From NCBI GenBank assembly GCA_947475855.1, contig CANJPN010000227.1, positions 1-9,139 on the forward strand: DNA of 9,139 nt, in the 5' to 3' direction. This document shows, piece after piece, positions 6,642 through 9,139 of the stretch (positions within the stretch are counted from its first letter, which is position 1; every line of letters starts with the position of its first letter). The notes below the pieces were generated by a model, which saw only the letters and a list, made by a program, of their open reading frames with translations, did no database searches and had not been told where the DNA came from. The position numbers and the translations under genes are program-made. The stretch is from Bradyrhizobiaceae bacterium (GTDB taxonomy: Bacteria > Pseudomonadota > Alphaproteobacteria > Rhizobiales > Hyphomicrobiaceae).

Positions 6642-7670
6642 ATGGCGCGTCGCCGCACGACGCTCAAGGATGTCGCAGAAGAGGTGGGCGTGCATACGTC
6701 CACGGTCAGCCGCGCGCTCAATCCGGAGACGCGCCACTTCATCCGGCCGGAGGTCGCGGAGCGCATTCTGGCGGTCAGCGAGCGGCTCAACTATCGGCCG
6801 AATGCAGCGGCTTACAGCCTTCGAACGAATAAAACGCGCATCATCGGTGTCGTCATTCCGGATATCGCCAACCCGGTCTTTCCGCCGATCATCCGCGGGA
6901 TCGAGGATGTGCTGTCGGAGCGCGGCTATCTGGCGATCCTGGTCAATTCGGAGCCCCACAATGCGCGCCACGGAGCGGTGCTGGACGCGCTGCAATCACG
7001 TGGCGTCGATGGTCTGATCATGGCCAGCCTCGAACTCGGCGACAGCATCATTCGCGGGATGATCGACGATGGGTTGCCGGCTGTCACCGTCAACCGGCGG
7101 GCCGAGGATGCGGACGTGCCATCGGTCACGAACGACGAGGATCAGGGGATGCGGCTCATCCTCGAACACCTCAAGGCGCTCGGGCACACGCGTGTCGCCA
7201 ACCTGGCGGGGCCGCAGAGCATTTCAACGGGTAAGGAGCGGTTCGAGGCGTTCCGGCGGCATGCCCGCGCGATGGGCTTCGATACCTCGGAGGACCTCGT
7301 GGTGTTCTCCCAGCGTCTCAACGAGGCGGAAGGTGAGCGGTGTGCGGCCGAGTTGCTCGATGCCTTGTCGGGGTTCACGGCGATCGTGGCGTCCAACGAC
7401 CGGCTGGCCGTCGGCGCCATCAGCCTGCTCCGGCGGCGCGGGATCGCGTGCCCGGCTGAAATGTCGGTGACCGGGTTCAACGATATGCCGATGGTCGACC
7501 GGTTCGAGCCGCCGCTGACCACGGTTCGGGTTCAGCAATACGAGGTCGGCAGGCTTGCGGCGTCGATGCTGATGAAGCGGCTGGACGGCGGCGAGCTGGA
7601 ACCTTCCGAGGAGCACATCGTCGTGCCGGTAGAGCTTGTCGTGCGAGCCTCGACAGCTCGCGTGCGGTGA
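6642..7670 (+). CDS. LacI-family transcriptional regulator
   Basis: The protein has 342 residues from ATG 6642, with GGAGAGG five bases upstream. Residues about 7-26 (TLKDVAEEVGVHTSTVSRAL) form the helix-turn-helix, and RLNYRPNAAAYSLRT (48-62) is the hinge, with Leu60 in the position that intercalates into the central CG of the operator. Residues from about 65 to the end form the periplasmic-binding-protein-like effector domain (IIGVVIPDIANPVFP; IVASNDRLAVGAISLLRRRG; VTGFNDMP; LTTVRVQQYEVGRLA), of normal length. The divergent orientation, and a textbook LacI-type operator over the M24 promoter, argue that it represses the M24-oxidoreductase operon until an effector, probably the substrate or a breakdown product, binds. 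LacI relatives usually sense sugars or nucleosides, but the neighbours here are not sugar genes and no transporter lies in the window. The effector is unknown. Confidence 0.94.
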   Translation: MARRRTTLKDVAEEVGVHTSTVSRALNPETRHFIRPEVAERILAVSERLNYRPNAAAYSLRTNKTRIIGVVIPDIANPVFPPIIRGIEDVLSERGYLAILVNSEPHNARHGAVLDALQSRGVDGLIMASLELGDSIIRGMIDDGLPAVTVNRRAEDADVPSVTNDEDQGMRLILEHLKALGHTRVANLAGPQSISTGKERFEAFRRHARAMGFDTSEDLVVFSQRLNEAEGERCAAELLDALSGFTAIVASNDRLAVGAISLLRRRGIACPAEMSVTGFNDMPMVDRFEPPLTTVRVQQYEVGRLAASMLMKRLDGGELEPSEEHIVVPVELVVRASTARVR

Positions 7671-8096
7671 TGGGAAAGTTGCCGGATGCTCGTCCGATTT
7701 CGGCGCTTCGATTTCACATTCTGTCGCGGCAAACATGAAAACTGTTACGTGTTCTTTCCCGAGGTCGGGAGGCGTGCGTGTCATTTATCTTCATTTGTTA
7801 TTCCCGAGCGGACCGCGACAAGGCTTAAGCTGTTGCCGACCGCTTGCCTGCTCGCGGGCCGTAAGGTGTCGCCGCAAGCCGTGCCAGATCTGGCGGAGGG
7901 CCTAGTGTTCCGGCTCCGACAATTGCTTCCCACCGCAGCTTGGTAACGAGTAAATGTCGGAGCCAATAGGAGCACTAGTAGCGTAATGATTTTATTGTAG
8001 TTTTTGCATCTTACATTTGGTTCCGAGGTGAGCTGTGAGCGGGTGCCAAATGTCAGATGCGCTACACTCGTGGGCGGGTGCTCGCGCAGTGGTGCA
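7671..8096. other. Non-coding region between the LacI-family gene and the trcR promoter
   Basis: No protein-like frame with a ribosome site is seen in this stretch, which is more AT-rich than the genes around it, especially 7965-8030. It holds TCCCGA-GG-TCGGGA (7757-7770), a 12-bp palindrome GCCAGATCTGGC (7883-7894) and the long inverted repeat at 7902-7978. No tRNA cloverleaf was found. A terminator for the LacI gene is expected but none is clear. Confidence 0.5.
7902..7978. repeat. CTAGTG-bounded inverted repeat, MITE-like
   Basis: CTAGTG then GGCTCCGACA (7902-7907 and 7912-7921) is mirrored by TGTCGGAGCC then CACTAG (7955-7964 and 7973-7978). The blocks between, TTCC on the left and AATAGGAG on the right, still share TCC next to CTAGTG, and the right arm has four extra bases. 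The spacer is 33 nt. The 77-bp, terminal-inverted-repeat architecture with no coding capacity resembles a small non-autonomous element or dispersed intergenic repeat. Confidence 0.65.
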
Positions 8097-8125
8097 TTGC
8101 GAAAAGCTGCGGGCTCAGGTATACA
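8097..8125 (+). promoter_or_regulatory. Promoter of trcR
   Basis: TTGCGA (8097-8102) and TATACA (8120-8125) are separated by exactly 17 bases, a good housekeeping-type promoter. Transcription would begin near 8132, leaving a 66-nt leader that contains the hairpin at 8151-8185. Confidence 0.55.
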
Positions 8126-8150
8126 GCTTGCGATCCATTAAATTTCAACA

Positions 8151-8185
8151 GACTCGGCTTTGGACGCCTCGTGCTGTCCCGAGTC
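8151..8185 (+). promoter_or_regulatory. Leader hairpin of trcR carrying two GANTC sites
   Basis: GACTCGG (8151-8157) pairs with CCGAGTC (8179-8185) around a 21-nt loop, ending one base before the ribosome site GGAGG (8187-8191). Each arm contains GANTC, the target of the alphaproteobacterial cell-cycle methylase CcrM. It could affect translation as RNA or mark the DNA by methylation; both are inferences. Confidence 0.4.
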
Positions 8186-8186
8186 C

Positions 8187-8191
8187 GGAGG
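8187..8191 (+). promoter_or_regulatory. Ribosome binding site deciding the trcR start
   Basis: GGAGG lies six bases before ATG 8198. The same frame is open upstream to 8057, but this site and family similarity fix the start at 8198. Confidence 0.8.
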
Positions 8192-8197
8192 AAAATC

Positions 8198-8965
8198 ATG
8201 AGCGACCGCAAGCCCCTGATGCCGAAGGCTACCGCCGCCTGGCTGGTCGAGAACACAGCGCTGACGTTCGAGCAAATCGCCGATTTCTGCCAGATGCATC
8301 TGCTCGAGGTGAGAGGCATCGCTGACGGCGACGTTTCGGTGGGTATCAAAGGAATGGACCCTATCTCGTCGGGCCAGCTCAACCGCGAGGAGATCCAGCG
8401 TGCGGAGAAGGATCCGTCGCGCAAGCTCAAACTTGCGGAAGCCAGGTTCGAACTGCCGCAAGTCAAGCCGAAGCGGGGGCCGCGTTATACGCCGACGTCG
8501 CGCCGCCACGAGCGGCCGAACGCTGTGCTTTGGCTGCTGCGCAATCATCCGGAGTTGAAGGATAGTCAGCTTATGCGGTTGGTCGGTACGACAAAGCCGA
8601 CGATCCAGCAGATCCGCGACCGCTCGCATTGGAATGCCGCGAACCTGCAGCCGCAAGACCCGGTGACGCTCGGGCTGTGCACGCAGGTGGATCTCGACGC
8701 CGAGGTCAAGAAATCAGCCAAGCGCGTGGTTGCACCGGTTGATGTCCCCGGCGTTCCCAGCGTGACGGACGTCACGCTGCTGCCAGCGTCGGACACGACG
8801 GGCTACATGCCGGGTGGGGCGTCTGGCGAGCCCGAGCTCGGTGACGACGTCGACAAGGCGCAGGCTGATAAACGCAGCGCGAAGGAAGAAGAGGCGCGCG
8901 TGCTGGAGCAATTGCGTGGTCTGACCGGCGAGCCTGGCGAAAAGAAGTCGGACGAGGAAGAGTAA
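8198..8965 (+). CDS. trcR: DUF1013-family cell-cycle transcriptional regulator TrcR
   Basis: The protein has 255 residues. The opening KPLMPKATAAWLVENTALTF and the following EQIADFCQMHLLEVRGIADG, then GIKGMDPISSGQLNREEI and KDPSRKL, are the hallmark of the DUF1013 family, named TrcR after work in Caulobacter, where it acts in cell-cycle transcription. A first helix-turn-helix-like segment is at about 22-42 and a second at about 120-145 (LKDSQLMRLVGTTKPTIQQI). The basic stretch KPKRGPRYTPTSRRHERPN (90-108) between them could contact nucleic acid. From about 165 the protein is low in predicted structure and ends in an acidic, charged tail (KEEEARVLEQLRGL ... KKSDEEE). It is cytoplasmic, with its own promoter, leader and apparent terminator, so it is probably monocistronic. 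This gene is the strongest taxonomic marker for Alphaproteobacteria in the window. Confidence 0.92.
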   Translation: MSDRKPLMPKATAAWLVENTALTFEQIADFCQMHLLEVRGIADGDVSVGIKGMDPISSGQLNREEIQRAEKDPSRKLKLAEARFELPQVKPKRGPRYTPTSRRHERPNAVLWLLRNHPELKDSQLMRLVGTTKPTIQQIRDRSHWNAANLQPQDPVTLGLCTQVDLDAEVKKSAKRVVAPVDVPGVPSVTDVTLLPASDTTGYMPGGASGEPELGDDVDKAQADKRSAKEEEARVLEQLRGLTGEPGEKKSDEEE

Positions 8966-8991
8966 AGGCCGGCCGGTAGAGGGCCGACCTT
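8965..8991 (+). terminator. Terminator-like hairpin after trcR
   Basis: Immediately past the TAA stop, GGCCGGCC (8967-8974) pairs with GGCCGACC (8982-8989) with one mismatch and a 7-nt loop, extended by AA/TT at the base. It is followed by TTCTCTCAGTTT, a modest pyrimidine-rich tail. It is a plausible intrinsic terminator for trcR. Confidence 0.55.
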
Positions 8992-9139
8992 CTCTCAGTT
9001 TCAGGCTTTAAGTTGTCGGCCGTGAAGTTTCTTCAACCTGCTGATCTCGTTTGCTGATCGAGCGGGAAGTCTGGCTTTGAGTTGCCGGATTTCCACGCTT
9101 CCCCGTGGATTTCCTTGCAAATCGTGATGGGGGTTTGCT
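8992..9139. other. Right-edge stretch, no confident gene
   Basis: Two minus-strand frames enter from the right edge and could be gene 3' ends. One ends at TGA 9003-9001 with tail VEIRQLKARLPARSANEIS then RLKKLHGRQLKA. The other ends near 9034. Neither has the third-position GC bias of the neighbouring genes or a recognisable domain, and no plus-strand gene starts here. This is left uncalled. Confidence 0.3.

Noticed and set aside
6279..6995. N-terminal extension of the M24 frame by 239 codons
   Set aside because: The extension is antisense to the LacI gene start, Arg-rich and without motifs, while ATG 6278 has a strong GGAGGAGAGG site and the usual family N-terminus.
7757..7770. TCCCGA-GG-TCGGGA as terminator of the LacI-family gene
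   Set aside because: The stem is short with a two-base loop, lies about 87 bases past the stop and has no T-run.
7883..7894. 12-bp palindrome GCCAGATCTGGC as a possible operator
   Set aside because: It lies well upstream of the trcR promoter, is not LacI-like, and a single palindrome of this length without a partner or conservation data is not enough to call.
8057..8197. Upstream in-frame extension of trcR
   Set aside because: It runs across the predicted promoter and leader, and GGAGG six bases before ATG 8198 plus the family N-terminus settle the start.
9001..9139. Possible 3' end of a minus-strand gene at the right edge
   Set aside because: Two different frames are about equally open, neither shows strong coding bias or a domain, and the rest is outside the window.

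Overview
The window reads as a high-GC alphaproteobacterial chromosome segment, most likely Hyphomicrobiales (Rhizobiales). The best taxonomic marker is the complete gene at its right end, a DUF1013/TrcR-type cell-cycle regulator, a family I know only from Alphaproteobacteria. The ZAS-type anti-sigma factor and the strong GGAGG-type ribosome sites fit. No phage, transposase, CRISPR array, tRNA or rRNA gene is visible.

Layout, left to right. (1) 1-408 (+): the 3' end of a formylglycine-generating-enzyme-like (SUMF1-fold) gene that lacks the catalytic cysteines. (2) 409-680: non-coding, with nested inverted repeats. (3) 681-2225 (-): a Tat-exported metallo-beta-lactamase-fold hydrolase followed by a small exported TPR protein, separated by a 10-bp-arm hairpin. 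(4) 2226-3798: a divergent region, then an ECF sigma factor overlapping its zinc-binding membrane anti-sigma factor (+). A candidate ECF-type promoter (GGAATAA ... GTCGTC) points toward the hydrolase. (5) 3799-3878: a perfect 13-bp inverted repeat between convergent genes. (6) 3879-6278 (-): an M24 'pita-bread' metallohydrolase followed by a 3-hydroxyisobutyrate-dehydrogenase-family oxidoreductase, separated by a striking 24-bp inverted repeat built from AGGCAGC units. (7) 6279-7670: a divergent intergenic region with a near-ideal LacI-family operator just downstream of a TTGACA-type promoter aimed at the M24 gene, then a LacI-family regulator (+). (8) 7671-8197: 527 bp non-coding, with a long CTAGTG-bounded inverted repeat and the trcR promoter and leader. 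(9) 8198-8965 (+): trcR, then a terminator-like hairpin and 150 bp of uncertain sequence.

Two regulatory modules stand out. One is the sigma/anti-sigma pair, which probably controls itself and perhaps the exported hydrolase. The other is a LacI-controlled catabolic pair. Its M24 enzyme keeps most metal ligands but has Cys where the family normally has the second Asp. This suggests a non-peptidase hydrolase or lyase feeding a beta-hydroxyacid-type dehydrogenase. The substrate cannot be read from sequence.
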